A DNA stretch of 44,450 nt. Origin: Puniceicoccales bacterium Verruco_01. Its GTDB lineage: Bacteria; Verrucomicrobiota; Verrucomicrobiia; Opitutales; Oceanipulchritudinaceae. Below are positions 25,516 to 33,741 of the stretch, one piece after another. Location of the stretch: contig LVBV01000002.1 of assembly GCA_001604565.1 (NCBI GenBank), positions 1 to 44,450 of the forward strand, in the 5' to 3' direction. Numbering within the stretch: position 1 is the stretch's first letter; each line of letters begins with the position of its first letter. The notes beneath the pieces are model-generated. The model was not told where the DNA came from, did no database searches, and was given only the letters and a program-made list of their open reading frames with translations. Position numbers and translations under genes: made by a program.

Positions 25516-28383
25516 TTACCGTGTCCGGGCGAAGGGGCCGACAGTGGTTCCCACAAAGCCGCCGGCGCGCTCGGTGGTGAGAATTGCACCGTCCGCATCA
25601 GCAAGCTTCTTCCATTCGCTGTTCTCGCAGTAATGGAAGGAGAGCACGGCGTCGTTTAGCTGTGCCTTGAGACGCACGGCGGTGCCTTCCAGCAGGAGGA
25701 TGGCGGCCCGGGCAGGAATCGTCGTGACGCCTTTTTCCGTTTTTTCGAGGAAGATCTCGTAACCGCCGCCCGATTTGCGGACGCCGAAAAAATAGTTGAA
25801 GTTCTCGGACTGGTGGAAGGCGAGGCCCGCGTCCGTCGCAAGGCTTTCTGGCGGGATGAATTCGATCTCCGTGAGCGAGTTCGCGTGCTGGATGCGGTAG
25901 AGGGCGCAGGAGGGCCGTCCTTTGGAGGCCAGTGTCGCAGGTCCGGCGGAAAGGAGCAGCGCCCTGCCGCCGCACTTGGTCCCGCCGATCTCCCACCACG
26001 CGCCCTTCGGCGTGCGCAATGTCGCCCAGTCGGGGCGGAGCGTCTCTCCCGCAAAGTCGTCGGTCCAGGAGAAGTCGCCGGAAAGGATCGGGTTCTTTGC
26101 CGCTTCTTTCTGCGGCAGGGCGGGGGCGTTCGCCGCGTACGGGATAGCTTCGCCCTTCTTGAGGATCACGGGCCAGCCGTCCTCCGTCCACGTGACGGGC
26201 AATAAAAACGTCTCGCGACCGGTTGCAAAAAGATTGTCCGCATACGGGCGGCAGGCGAGGAACACGGCCCACCATCCGGCGCTCCCGGCATCGACAAGGT
26301 CCGCGTGTCCCGCGCAGGAGACCGGGAAGGGCCGCTCCTTCGGCAGATCGCGCTGGGTGAGAATCGGGTTTTTCTCCCACGGCACCCACGGTCCCGTCGG
26401 GCTCTTGGAACGGAAGACGACCTCGCTGTGCGCCTCCGCGGTACCGCCCTCCGCCGCGATGAGGTAAAGCCAGTCGCCCCGGCGGAAAATGTGCGGGCCT
26501 TCGATCCACACGGGCTTTTTCGCAATGTCCGTCCCGCCGTTCACGATGATGGAACGTGGCCCGACGAGTTGGCCCGTCGCTTCATCGAATTCCTGAATCC
26601 AGATCGCGCGGTGCCCGTCGTAGAGGGGCTTGTTCTCTGGCGGCGGGCCGTTGTTCACCAGCCACGCCTTCCCGGTGGCATCGTCAAAGAAGAAGGACGG
26701 GTCGATGCCGTCCACTCCCGGCAGCCACACGGGGTCCGACCACGGTCCCGCAGGGTCCTTCGCCGTCACGTAAAAATTGCCGCCTCCGCTGACGTTGGTC
26801 GTCACCATGTAGAAGGTGCCCTTGTGATGGCTGATCGCGGGGGCGAAGATTCCGCGCGAGGTTCCCGCCTGCTCCAGCGGGAGCTGCGAGGGCCGCGTCA
26901 GGACATGGCCGAGATTCTCCCAGTGAACAAGGTCGCGGCTGCGCGAAACGGGCACGCCCGGAAAGTACGCGAAGGAGGAATTGACCGCGTAGAACCAGCC
27001 GTTGGCAAAACAGATCGAGGGATCGGGCCGGTAACCCGGGAGAATGGGGTTGGCGTACTGGCCCGGCCCCGCTGGATGTGCTGAGAAACAGGCGTCGGTC
27101 CCGGAGTAGGAGAAGCGTTTGAAGGCCACCTTCTCCGGCGCGAAGGTGCCGTCCGCGTAGTCTGGCATGTAGAGGTGGAAGCGTCCGCCCGCCTGAAGCA
27201 GGCCGAGCATGTAAAGAATGCCGTTGTAATAGCGGTATGGGCCGGAGGGCACGGGAGTCTCCCAGAACTTGCGCACAAACGGCTCGCCCGTTTCGCGGTC
27301 CGCCGCGAGGGCTGCCACCGCAGCCATCGCCGCGATGCTCTCGGAGGAATAGTCCACCGTGGGGGAGCCCTCCAGCGTGAAAATGGCGGGCAGGAGCGGC
27401 AGGTGGGGCATAAATGTGGAAAGCACCCGGTTACTCCGCATCCTCTGCCATGCGGCGTCCCTACCGGAAAAGAGAGAGTCCAGCGCGGGCCATGCGAGGG
27501 TACGGTGCGCGTCGAAACCAAAAATGTCCTTGCCGCCCGGGGCGAAGGGCGTTCCGTCCATGTGCGTGTATTCGCTCACAAGGCCCGTCTTCGGGTTCGC
27601 GGCAACGTGGTAGAAGGCGCGGGAGGCGTCCGCGGTCTCCCTCCAGAAAGCGTTGTCCGCATCCGCACAGGCGGCCCAGATGTCGTAGAAGAAGGGAAGC
27701 TGGTAGGAGACGTCCGTCACCTTGGCCCATTCGAGGTTCGGGACGAAGCGCACGAGCCGCGTTTGCGCGTCGAACATGTTGCAGGTCTTTTCCTCGCCTC
27801 GCCCCTCGTCGCCGGTGTGGAGCATCGTGCGCAGAAGCGCGTTCGCTTCGGCACGGTAGTTGAAGATCCCCTCGCCGTCGCCCCAGCGGGCCGAGGCGAA
27901 GAAAAGGGCGGTGGCGAACCATTCCTCGCCGTCGGAGGCGCTACCGGGGTCGATCATGGTTCCGTCGCGGCGGCACTGCCACGCGAAGTATCCCTTACGG
28001 CTCCCCTCCATGTTGTACATGAACGACTTCGCCCACTTCCAGAGGCGGTCGAATTCGGCCTTTTTATTGAGCTCTACGGCGATCATCATGCCGTAGCTCA
28101 TGCCTTCGCTGCGCACATCGTCGGAGTCCGGCGTGTAGATGTAGGCCATGTCGTCGCCCACCGGGTAATACACGCGCTGGCTCTCGTCGTCGCCGTAGAA
28201 GAGATGGTTCCACGCCGCGTCGATCTTCGCGTCGAGCGCCGCGCTCTCCACGCCGAGGTATTCGGAAAACAGGTTCCGGTATTGCACGCCGTGCGGCGCG
28301 AAAACGTCCGCCGCGAGGGCGGGGGATGTGCCTGCGACACTCGCAAGCGCAATCAGAGCCGTAAGGGTTCTTGCAGCCTTCAT
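25516..28383 (-). CDS. Exported GH8-GH43 fusion: exo-oligoxylanase plus beta-xylosidase/arabinofuranosidase
   Basis: This 955-residue two-enzyme protein has a signal peptide (1-25, ending SPALAA). Residues 30-410 are glycoside hydrolase family 8, closest in pattern to reducing-end xylose-releasing exo-oligoxylanase: acid Glu93 in RSEGMSYGMMIAV and probable base Asp291 in GFDAHRTLAW. Residues 442-740 are GH43 (subfamily-12-like): base Asp454 in GYRPDPS, Asp561 in GIDPSFFFDD and acid Glu628 in WIEGPHIF. A C-terminal beta-sandwich (about 770-955) is typical of GH43 xylosidases. Together they would trim xylo-oligosaccharides from both ends or remove arabinose. ATG 28383 is chosen over GTG 28407, which would spoil the signal peptide. 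It lies downstream of the GPH symporter in the same direction. Confidence 0.9.
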   Translation of the reverse strand: MKAARTLTALIALASVAGTSPALAADVFAPHGVQYRNLFSEYLGVESAALDAKIDAAWNHLFYGDDESQRVYYPVGDDMAYIYTPDSDDVRSEGMSYGMMIAVELNKKAEFDRLWKWAKSFMYNMEGSRKGYFAWQCRRDGTMIDPGSASDGEEWFATALFFASARWGDGEGIFNYRAEANALLRTMLHTGDEGRGEEKTCNMFDAQTRLVRFVPNLEWAKVTDVSYQLPFFYDIWAACADADNAFWRETADASRAFYHVAANPKTGLVSEYTHMDGTPFAPGGKDIFGFDAHRTLAWPALDSLFSGRDAAWQRMRSNRVLSTFMPHLPLLPAIFTLEGSPTVDYSSESIAAMAAVAALAADRETGEPFVRKFWETPVPSGPYRYYNGILYMLGLLQAGGRFHLYMPDYADGTFAPEKVAFKRFSYSGTDACFSAHPAGPGQYANPILPGYRPDPSICFANGWFYAVNSSFAYFPGVPVSRSRDLVHWENLGHVLTRPSQLPLEQAGTSRGIFAPAISHHKGTFYMVTTNVSGGGNFYVTAKDPAGPWSDPVWLPGVDGIDPSFFFDDATGKAWLVNNGPPPENKPLYDGHRAIWIQEFDEATGQLVGPRSIIVNGGTDIAKKPVWIEGPHIFRRGDWLYLIAAEGGTAEAHSEVVFRSKSPTGPWVPWEKNPILTQRDLPKERPFPVSCAGHADLVDAGSAGWWAVFLACRPYADNLFATGRETFLLPVTWTEDGWPVILKKGEAIPYAANAPALPQKEAAKNPILSGDFSWTDDFAGETLRPDWATLRTPKGAWWEIGGTKCGGRALLLSAGPATLASKGRPSCALYRIQHANSLTEIEFIPPESLATDAGLAFHQSENFNYFFGVRKSGGGYEIFLEKTEKGVTTIPARAAILLLEGTAVRLKAQLNDAVLSFHYCENSEWKKLADADGAILTTERAGGFVGTTVGPFARTR

Positions 28384-28397
28384 GGTTGGAGATGAAA

Positions 28398-28428
28398 CCG
28401 CCCGCACTTCATCAGGAAGTGCGGGCGG
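28398..28428 (-). other. Strong hairpin between symporter and GH8-GH43 gene
   Basis: Perfect 13-bp arms lie at 28398-28410 and 28416-28428 with a 5-nt loop. On the minus strand only three T follow, so it is a poor terminator. An intercistronic processing or stability element that lowers or protects the downstream message is plausible. Confidence 0.55.
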
Positions 28429-28447
28429 CGTAAAAACAGTTGCGAGG

Positions 28448-29968
28448 TTACTTCGCCGCGGGTGCCGCCTCGTCCGGCAGGCCGAAGCTCTTGCGGCGCT
28501 CTTCCAGATCCTCCTGGATCACCTTGATCTTCGCAGTGGTGATCGGGTAGAGAAAGAGGCAGGCCGCCGCGATGCCGAAGCAGATCGCCGGGAAGATGCT
28601 CGCGGAAAGCTGGATGCCTAGGAGCGACTCCGCCGGCTGGACCTGCGGAACCTTGTCGATCGGCTGGACGTAGCCATACCATTCGAGGATCCATCCGCCG
28701 ATCGCTCCGCCGAAGCCCAGGCCCGCCTTGAGGGCGAAGGCCATTCCCGCGAAGACGAAACCCGTCGCGCGGTAGTTCGTCTTCCATTCAGAGTAATCGG
28801 CCACGTCGGCCACCATCGCCCAGAGAACCGGGATCGTCGGGCCGTAGCACATGCCCCACAGGATGCCGAGGTAGAAGAGCAGGTCCACCTGGGTGGGCGC
28901 GCAGATGAAGACGAGCGCCTGCGCAATGGTGGTTGCGATGAGACCCACGATGAAGACGTTCCTCTTGCCGAACTTCGCCACGAGGAAGGGCGAGCAGATG
29001 ACGCCGATGACCGTCACCAGGTTGCCCACCATGTTGTTGAAACCCATTCCCACCGCCGTGACGTTGGAAAGATCGTCCTTCACGAGCAGACCGAACCAGT
29101 TGAGGACTGTCTGCCACGCGGTAAGTTCTCCCGTGGGCATCTGCAGGCCGAAACCGCAGATGAAATCATGCAGGGCCTGCTTGTCCGCAAAGTAGCTGAA
29201 GTAGTAGTAGAGGCCGCCGCCGCGCAGGGCCAGCGTAATGAAGATGAAGAAGGTGATGAAGAAGATTGCATACCAGGGTCGCACGTTGATGGCGCGCAGG
29301 TTGTCCTTGAAGGAGGACTTTTGCTTGGGATCCGGCTGGATGCGTTCCCTGACCGAGAAGAAAGTGACGACGAAGAAGATCAACGCGATGCAGGCGAAGA
29401 TGCCGATGGTGATGGACCAGCCCTTCTGCTGGTTGCCTTCGCCGAACTTGGCGACGAGGGGCAGCGTCAGCCCCTGCACGACAAAGGTGGCCGTCGTTGC
29501 CGCCACGAAACGGAAGGAGGAGAGTTTGGTGCGCTCCTGACCATCGCTTGTCATGACGCCCGTCAACGCCGAATACGGCACGTTGTTGATCGAGTAGATC
29601 ATCATGAGGAGCACGTAGAGAACCACCGCGTAAACCGCCTTGCCCGTCGGTCCCATGTCGGGCGTGGTGAAGGTGAGCCAGAAGATGACGGCGAAGAACG
29701 GGGCCGAAAAGAGAACCCACGGACGGAACTTGCCCCAGCGGGATTTTGTGAGGTCCGAGAGGGTGCCGACGAAGGGGTCGAACACCGCGTCCAGAAGACG
29801 AACACCGATGAGCAGGAATCCCGCGAGCCACGGGGTGATGCCGAACACGTCGGTATAAAATCCCATCTGGAACATGATCATCGTCTGGAAGACGAAGTTG
29901 GCGGACGCGTCGCCAAGGGAGTAACCGGCTTTTTCGCGGAAGGAGAGCTTGCCTTGCTGGGTAGTCAT
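28448..29968 (-). CDS. GPH-family sugar:cation symporter (xyloside/oligosaccharide type)
   Basis: This 506-residue inner-membrane transporter of the glycoside-pentoside-hexuronide:cation symporter family has twelve predicted helices. Typical signatures are FREKAGYSLGDASANFVFQ, the cytoplasmic loop RLLDAVFDPFVGTLSDLTKS with RWGKFRPWVLF (MelB-like motif), INNVPYSALTGVM and FMVADVADYSEW-like VADVADYSEWKTNYRATG. Substrates of the family include xylosides, melibiose and glucuronides. The adjacent GH8-GH43 enzyme argues for xylose or xylo-oligosaccharides. The C-terminal tail is charged and Ala-rich. Transcribed in the same direction as lacI, it probably forms an operon with the GH gene. Confidence 0.9.
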   Translation of the reverse strand: MTTQQGKLSFREKAGYSLGDASANFVFQTMIMFQMGFYTDVFGITPWLAGFLLIGVRLLDAVFDPFVGTLSDLTKSRWGKFRPWVLFSAPFFAVIFWLTFTTPDMGPTGKAVYAVVLYVLLMMIYSINNVPYSALTGVMTSDGQERTKLSSFRFVAATTATFVVQGLTLPLVAKFGEGNQQKGWSITIGIFACIALIFFVVTFFSVRERIQPDPKQKSSFKDNLRAINVRPWYAIFFITFFIFITLALRGGGLYYYFSYFADKQALHDFICGFGLQMPTGELTAWQTVLNWFGLLVKDDLSNVTAVGMGFNNMVGNLVTVIGVICSPFLVAKFGKRNVFIVGLIATTIAQALVFICAPTQVDLLFYLGILWGMCYGPTIPVLWAMVADVADYSEWKTNYRATGFVFAGMAFALKAGLGFGGAIGGWILEWYGYVQPIDKVPQVQPAESLLGIQLSASIFPAICFGIAAACLFLYPITTAKIKVIQEDLEERRKSFGLPDEAAPAAK

Positions 29969-30116
29969 GGGAGTGGATTGGAGCAGGAGTCTGCGGCGGT
30001 GGCAGACACGGGGTTGGGGAAAGAGACCTCACTGCCGCCCATCTTTCACAATCTCATTCCGCATGGACGGCTCTCAAGCGGTGGGGAGTTCTAACATTTG
30101 ATGCGGGAAAGCAGAA

Positions 30117-31292
30117 TCAGGGGGTTTGGTCGTGAGGAAGGGAAAGGATGGTGTGGCGCACCTTGTCCGGCATCGTGGCGCCCTCCACCCAGGTGCCCTC
30201 CACGTAGGTAGTGGTCGGGATGAGGGGGATGCCGCGCTTGTTCTGCGAGATTTGGCCCGCGAGGAATTCGACGGCGAGGGCCCCGACCTCCTCATAATTC
30301 TGATGCACGCCAGCCACCTTCCCGGAAAGGTCCTCAAGAAAGACATCCACGAAGGCTACGTCGCGCGGGATGGAAAGCCCCATCGCCTCCATCGCCGGGG
30401 CGACGAAGCTCATCTTGCCGATGATGACGTCCGGCTGCCATTTGCGGTACCACGCGGCGAAATCGTCCGGCGAGATGGCCACCTCGCCCTTGCTTTCGTT
30501 GAACCAGGCCGCCACAGGCTCCGGCGCGGGGAAAACGCACATCGGGATGCGCTCCTCCTCGGGAATCTGCTGCTGCTCCACGAGGAATCCCGCCGTCCAC
30601 ATGTGATCCACGCTGTGGTCCCAGCCGCGGTGCATCACAAAGCCGATGCGGCGGTAACCGGCCTCCATCGCGCGTCGCACGGCCATGCGGGCGATGTTGC
30701 ACTGGTTGTTCGTCACGTTGTGCAGCTCAGGGTGGTGGGGAAAGAAGTCGATCTTGATGGCGCTGAAATTCGCCCAGTCGAACTGGAGGGATTCGTCGAT
30801 CTCGCGCGTGTGGGAAGCGATGATGAGGCCGTTGATCCCACGTGTTTCGAGGATGTGGCTCAGACGCCCGTGGGAGAGTTCCGGCTCGCGCAGCCAGAAG
30901 TGCTCCAGCTTGTGCCCCAGCGCCTCCGAAGCCCTCTGTGCTCCCTTGAAAAAGTCCGGATGCGCCGTCACGTCCTTCCAGCCCCAGCGCGTTGTCCAGT
31001 TGGTCACGTAGGCGATTGTCTGCTGGTCCTGCTTGGAGCGGATGCGCGTGCGGTAGGAAATGAGCGCGTGCAGGACCGGATCGGGCCGGTAGCCCATCTG
31101 TTCCGCCAGCTTCTGGATGCGCGTGCGGGTTTTTTCCGGCAGGCGCGTGCTGTTGCGCAGCGCCAGCGAAACGGTCGTCACATGAGTGCCGTCGGCCTTT
31201 GCGATGTCGGCCAGCGTGACACGCCTTGCCTCAAGGGGCGCGGTGTCTTTCGGCGGAGTGTCGGGGGTGTCGTTGAGGTTCTTCGCGGACAT
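30117..31292 (-). CDS. LacI-family transcriptional regulator
   Basis: This 391-residue repressor-type regulator has a helix-turn-helix at residues 24-45 (RRVTLADIAKADGTHVTTVSLALRNS), the hinge EKTRTRIQKLAEQMGYRPDP and a periplasmic-binding-protein-like sugar domain (65-385). A 22-residue Pro/Asp-rich leader precedes the DNA-binding domain, longer than usual. The effector pocket cannot be read, but a xylose-, glucuronate- or aldonate-type sugar is expected from context. It sits between the GPH-GH unit (148 nt downstream) and the divergent uxuB operon, so it may control both. Dyads in the divergent gap at 31295-31315 and 31479-31494 are candidate binding sites. Confidence 0.92.
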   Translation of the reverse strand: MSAKNLNDTPDTPPKDTAPLEARRVTLADIAKADGTHVTTVSLALRNSTRLPEKTRTRIQKLAEQMGYRPDPVLHALISYRTRIRSKQDQQTIAYVTNWTTRWGWKDVTAHPDFFKGAQRASEALGHKLEHFWLREPELSHGRLSHILETRGINGLIIASHTREIDESLQFDWANFSAIKIDFFPHHPELHNVTNNQCNIARMAVRRAMEAGYRRIGFVMHRGWDHSVDHMWTAGFLVEQQQIPEEERIPMCVFPAPEPVAAWFNESKGEVAISPDDFAAWYRKWQPDVIIGKMSFVAPAMEAMGLSIPRDVAFVDVFLEDLSGKVAGVHQNYEEVGALAVEFLAGQISQNKRGIPLIPTTTYVEGTWVEGATMPDKVRHTILSLPHDQTP

Positions 31293-31294
31293 GC

Positions 31295-31315
31295 TTCAGG
31301 ATTGAGTTGCCTGAA
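31295..31315. promoter_or_regulatory. Dyad at the lacI start (possible autoregulatory operator)
   Basis: TTCAGG (31295-31300) and CCTGAA (31310-31315) form a perfect 6-bp dyad with a 9-nt centre, beginning 2 nt before the lacI start codon. A repressor bound here would block its own transcription. Confidence 0.35.
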
Positions 31316-31478
31316 TCGGATTCACCGGTCCTCCCGGGGAGGAAACAAAAAAAGTCCCGGGGTGCCGGATGCTGCCGGAGGGGTGAAATGTTGGATAGTT
31401 TTACATACAAAGTCGCTTAACCATGCAAGCAGATTGGAAAGCGCGGCGGCAATTTGCGCTTTTTGTACAGGCATTTTA

Positions 31479-31494
31479 ATTCCAATGTTGTAAT
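31479..31494. promoter_or_regulatory. Candidate LacI-type operator upstream of uxuB
   Basis: The 16-mer ATTCCAATGTTGTAAT is a near-palindrome with pairing at 12 of 16 positions, arms ATTnCAA and TTGnAAT, about 50 nt before the uxuB ATG. Size and symmetry suit a LacI-family operator, although the usual central CG is replaced by TG. GCATT and AATGC extend the symmetry outward (31471 to 31496). Confidence 0.4.
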
Positions 31495-31544
31495 GCGCGG
31501 CGCATGGCGCGGTTGAAACGGAGGAGCTACTCTTTGAGACAATC

Positions 31545-32363
31545 ATGAAGAATCCATTCGACATCACCGGACAGGTTGTTGTTGTCACCGGCGCCGCCGG
31601 CGTTCTCGCGGGGCAGACCACGCGGCATCTTGCCGAAAACGGCGCGATCGTGGCGCTCTTGGATATCAACAAGGAAAAACTCGACGCCCGTGTGGACGAA
31701 TTCCGCAAGGACGGCCTGAATGTGAGCGGGTTCGTCTCGAACGTGCTCGACGAGGCCATTCTCGAAAAGACCCGCGACGAAATCCTCTCCCGATTCGGCA
31801 AGGTGGACGTTCTCATCAACGGCGCGGGCGGCAACATGCCGGGCGCCACGATTCCTCCGGACAAGACGGTGTTCGACCTCAAGATCGCCGACTGGGACAA
31901 GGTCCTCGCCCTGAACCTCAAGGGGACGCTCCTGCCCTCCATCGTCTTCGCCAAGGCGATGCTCCAGAACCCGGGCAAGTGCTCGATCGTCAATTTCTCC
32001 TCGATGGCCGCCACGCGCATGATCACGCGCGTTCTCGGCTACTCGAACGCCAAGGGCGCCATCGACAACCTGACCCGCTGGCTGGCGATGGAATTCGCCC
32101 GCGTCCATGGGGACAAGATCCGCGTCAACGCCGTCGCCCCCGGCTGGTTCATCGGCGACCAGAACCGCGCCCTGCTGACCAACCCCGACGGTTCGCTCAC
32201 CGAGCGCGCGCACAAGGTCATCAACAACACGCCCATGGGCCGTTTCGGCGAGGCGAACGAAGTGCCCGGCACGATCCACTATCTCATCAGTCCCGCGGCC
32301 AACTTTGTCACCGGCCAGATCGTGGCCATCGACGGCGGTTTCTCGATTTTCAGCGGCGTGTAA
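31545..32363 (+). CDS. uxuB: SDR-type D-mannonate oxidoreductase (fructuronate reductase)
   Basis: This 272-residue short-chain dehydrogenase has the nucleotide motif TGAAGVLAG (residues 15-23), NGAG after strand 4, Ser in NFSSMAA, the catalytic YSNAK, and VAPGWFIGDQNRALL near the substrate lid. The family alone does not define the substrate. Position directly before uxuA in a full glucuronate operon, and similarity in layout to the SDR-type UxuB/YjmF of Bacillus, argue for reduction of D-fructuronate to D-mannonate. The unrelated long-chain UxuB of E. coli is absent. An alternative is a 2-keto-3-deoxygluconate or gluconate 5-dehydrogenase. It is the first gene of the plus-strand operon. Confidence 0.85.
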   Translation: MKNPFDITGQVVVVTGAAGVLAGQTTRHLAENGAIVALLDINKEKLDARVDEFRKDGLNVSGFVSNVLDEAILEKTRDEILSRFGKVDVLINGAGGNMPGATIPPDKTVFDLKIADWDKVLALNLKGTLLPSIVFAKAMLQNPGKCSIVNFSSMAATRMITRVLGYSNAKGAIDNLTRWLAMEFARVHGDKIRVNAVAPGWFIGDQNRALLTNPDGSLTERAHKVINNTPMGRFGEANEVPGTIHYLISPAANFVTGQIVAIDGGFSIFSGV

Positions 32364-32399
32364 TTTTTCCTGCCGCTTTCTCGTATCGCAATAGGGGTG

Positions 32400-32414
32400 C
32401 CCGGGCGCCCCGGG
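32400..32414 (+). other. Intercistronic hairpin between uxuB and uxuA
   Basis: Two CCCGGG arms (32400-32405 and 32409-32414) flank a 3-nt loop in the 121-nt gap after uxuB. No T-run follows, so it is more likely a stability or processing element than a terminator. Confidence 0.35.
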
Positions 32415-32484
32415 ACGGCGTCCAGACCGTTCCGAGGCGTCCGTGGCGCATCTTTCGCATCCATCCTTTCACGCAGACCCCGAC

Positions 32485-33684
32485 ATGAACAAAGACGCTC
32501 TTCTCAAGGAATGTTTCCGCTGGTACGGCCCCAACGATCCGGTCACGCTTCAGGATATTGTCCAGTGCGGATGCGCGGGCGTGTACACGAGCCTGCACCA
32601 CATCCCTTACGGGGAAGTCTGGCCTCGCGAAGAGATCCGCAAGCGGCTCGATCAACTGGCGCCGTACGGCCTTGAGTGGACGGCGGTGGAGTCCGTCCCC
32701 GTGAGCGAGGCGATCCGCACGCGCACGGGCGATTTCGAGCGCCACTTGGAAAATTACCGCCAGACGCTGGAGAACCTCGGCGCCGAGGGCGTGAAGGTGG
32801 TCATCTACAATTTCATGCCCGCCCTTGACTGGGTGCGCACGGACCTTGCCTACAAGCTCCCCGACGGCAGTCAGTGCCTCTTCTTCGATCCCGCCAAGTT
32901 CGCTGCCTTCGAGATTTATCTTCTCAAGCGTCCAGGTGCGGAAAAGGATTACACTGCTGCCCAGCTCGAAAAGGCGAAGAAGTTTTTTGATTCCCTCGAC
33001 GAGGCGGGCCGCGCCGCCTTCGAGAAGGCGATCCTCGACGTGTTTCCCGGCGTCAAGATGGGGGTGAACATGGAGAAATTCCGCGCGATGCTGGCCAAGT
33101 ACGACGGCATCGACGAGAAGAAGCTCCGCGAGCATTACCGGCTCTTCCTCGAAGCGGTGGTGCCGAGCGCCGAGAAGGCGGGCGTACGCCTTGCCGTGCA
33201 TCCGGACGATCCGCCGTTCCCGATTCTGGGCCTTGCCCGCATCGCTTCCACGGAATCCGATTTCAAGCAGATCTGCGAGATGGTGCCGAGCCCCTCCAAC
33301 GGCATCTGCTTCTGCACCGGCTCCCTTTCCGCCCGCGCCTCGAACGACCTTCCCGGCATGGTGAAGAGGCTGGGGACGCACATCGTCTGCGTGCACCTGC
33401 GGAGCGTCCAGCGCAATCCCGACGGCAGCTTCTTCGAGGCGAACCATCTTGAAGGCAGCGCGAACCTCCCCGCCGTCATGACCGAGGTGCTGAAGCTCAA
33501 CGCCACGCGCGACGCCGCGCACAAGCTCTCTGTCCGTCCCGACCACGGGCACCGCATCCTCGACGACCTCAAGAAGCCCGCGAACCCGAACCCCGGCTAC
33601 GACTGCCTCGGTCGCATGAAGGGCCTCGCGGAACTGCGTGGACTCCAGATCGGCATTGCCTTTACAATGGGCGAGTCCCTGTAA
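32485..33684 (+). CDS. uxuA: Mannonate dehydratase
   Basis: This 399-residue enzyme dehydrates D-mannonate to 2-keto-3-deoxygluconate (KDG). It is close to E. coli UxuA (394 residues) along its length: FRWYGPNDPVTLQDIVQCG, YTSLHHIPYGEVW, TAVESVPVSEAI, YNFMPALDWVRTDLAY, LAVHPDDPPFPILGLARI, and the end SVRPDHGHRILDD. The His, Cys and Asp residues in these blocks include the Mn/Fe ligands. ATG 32485 is chosen by alignment with UxuA; the in-frame ATG at 32443 lacks family sequence. It follows uxuB in the operon. Confidence 0.96.
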   Translation: MNKDALLKECFRWYGPNDPVTLQDIVQCGCAGVYTSLHHIPYGEVWPREEIRKRLDQLAPYGLEWTAVESVPVSEAIRTRTGDFERHLENYRQTLENLGAEGVKVVIYNFMPALDWVRTDLAYKLPDGSQCLFFDPAKFAAFEIYLLKRPGAEKDYTAAQLEKAKKFFDSLDEAGRAAFEKAILDVFPGVKMGVNMEKFRAMLAKYDGIDEKKLREHYRLFLEAVVPSAEKAGVRLAVHPDDPPFPILGLARIASTESDFKQICEMVPSPSNGICFCTGSLSARASNDLPGMVKRLGTHIVCVHLRSVQRNPDGSFFEANHLEGSANLPAVMTEVLKLNATRDAAHKLSVRPDHGHRILDDLKKPANPNPGYDCLGRMKGLAELRGLQIGIAFTMGESL

Positions 33685-33741
33685 TCACATTCAGTCGCGG
33701 AGGCGTCCCCGCGTCTGCCAACCCCACACATTGACATTGCG

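Noticed and set aside
29969..30116. Operator search before the symporter
   Set aside because: No convincing palindrome similar to those in the lacI-uxuB gap was found, so no site is reported there.
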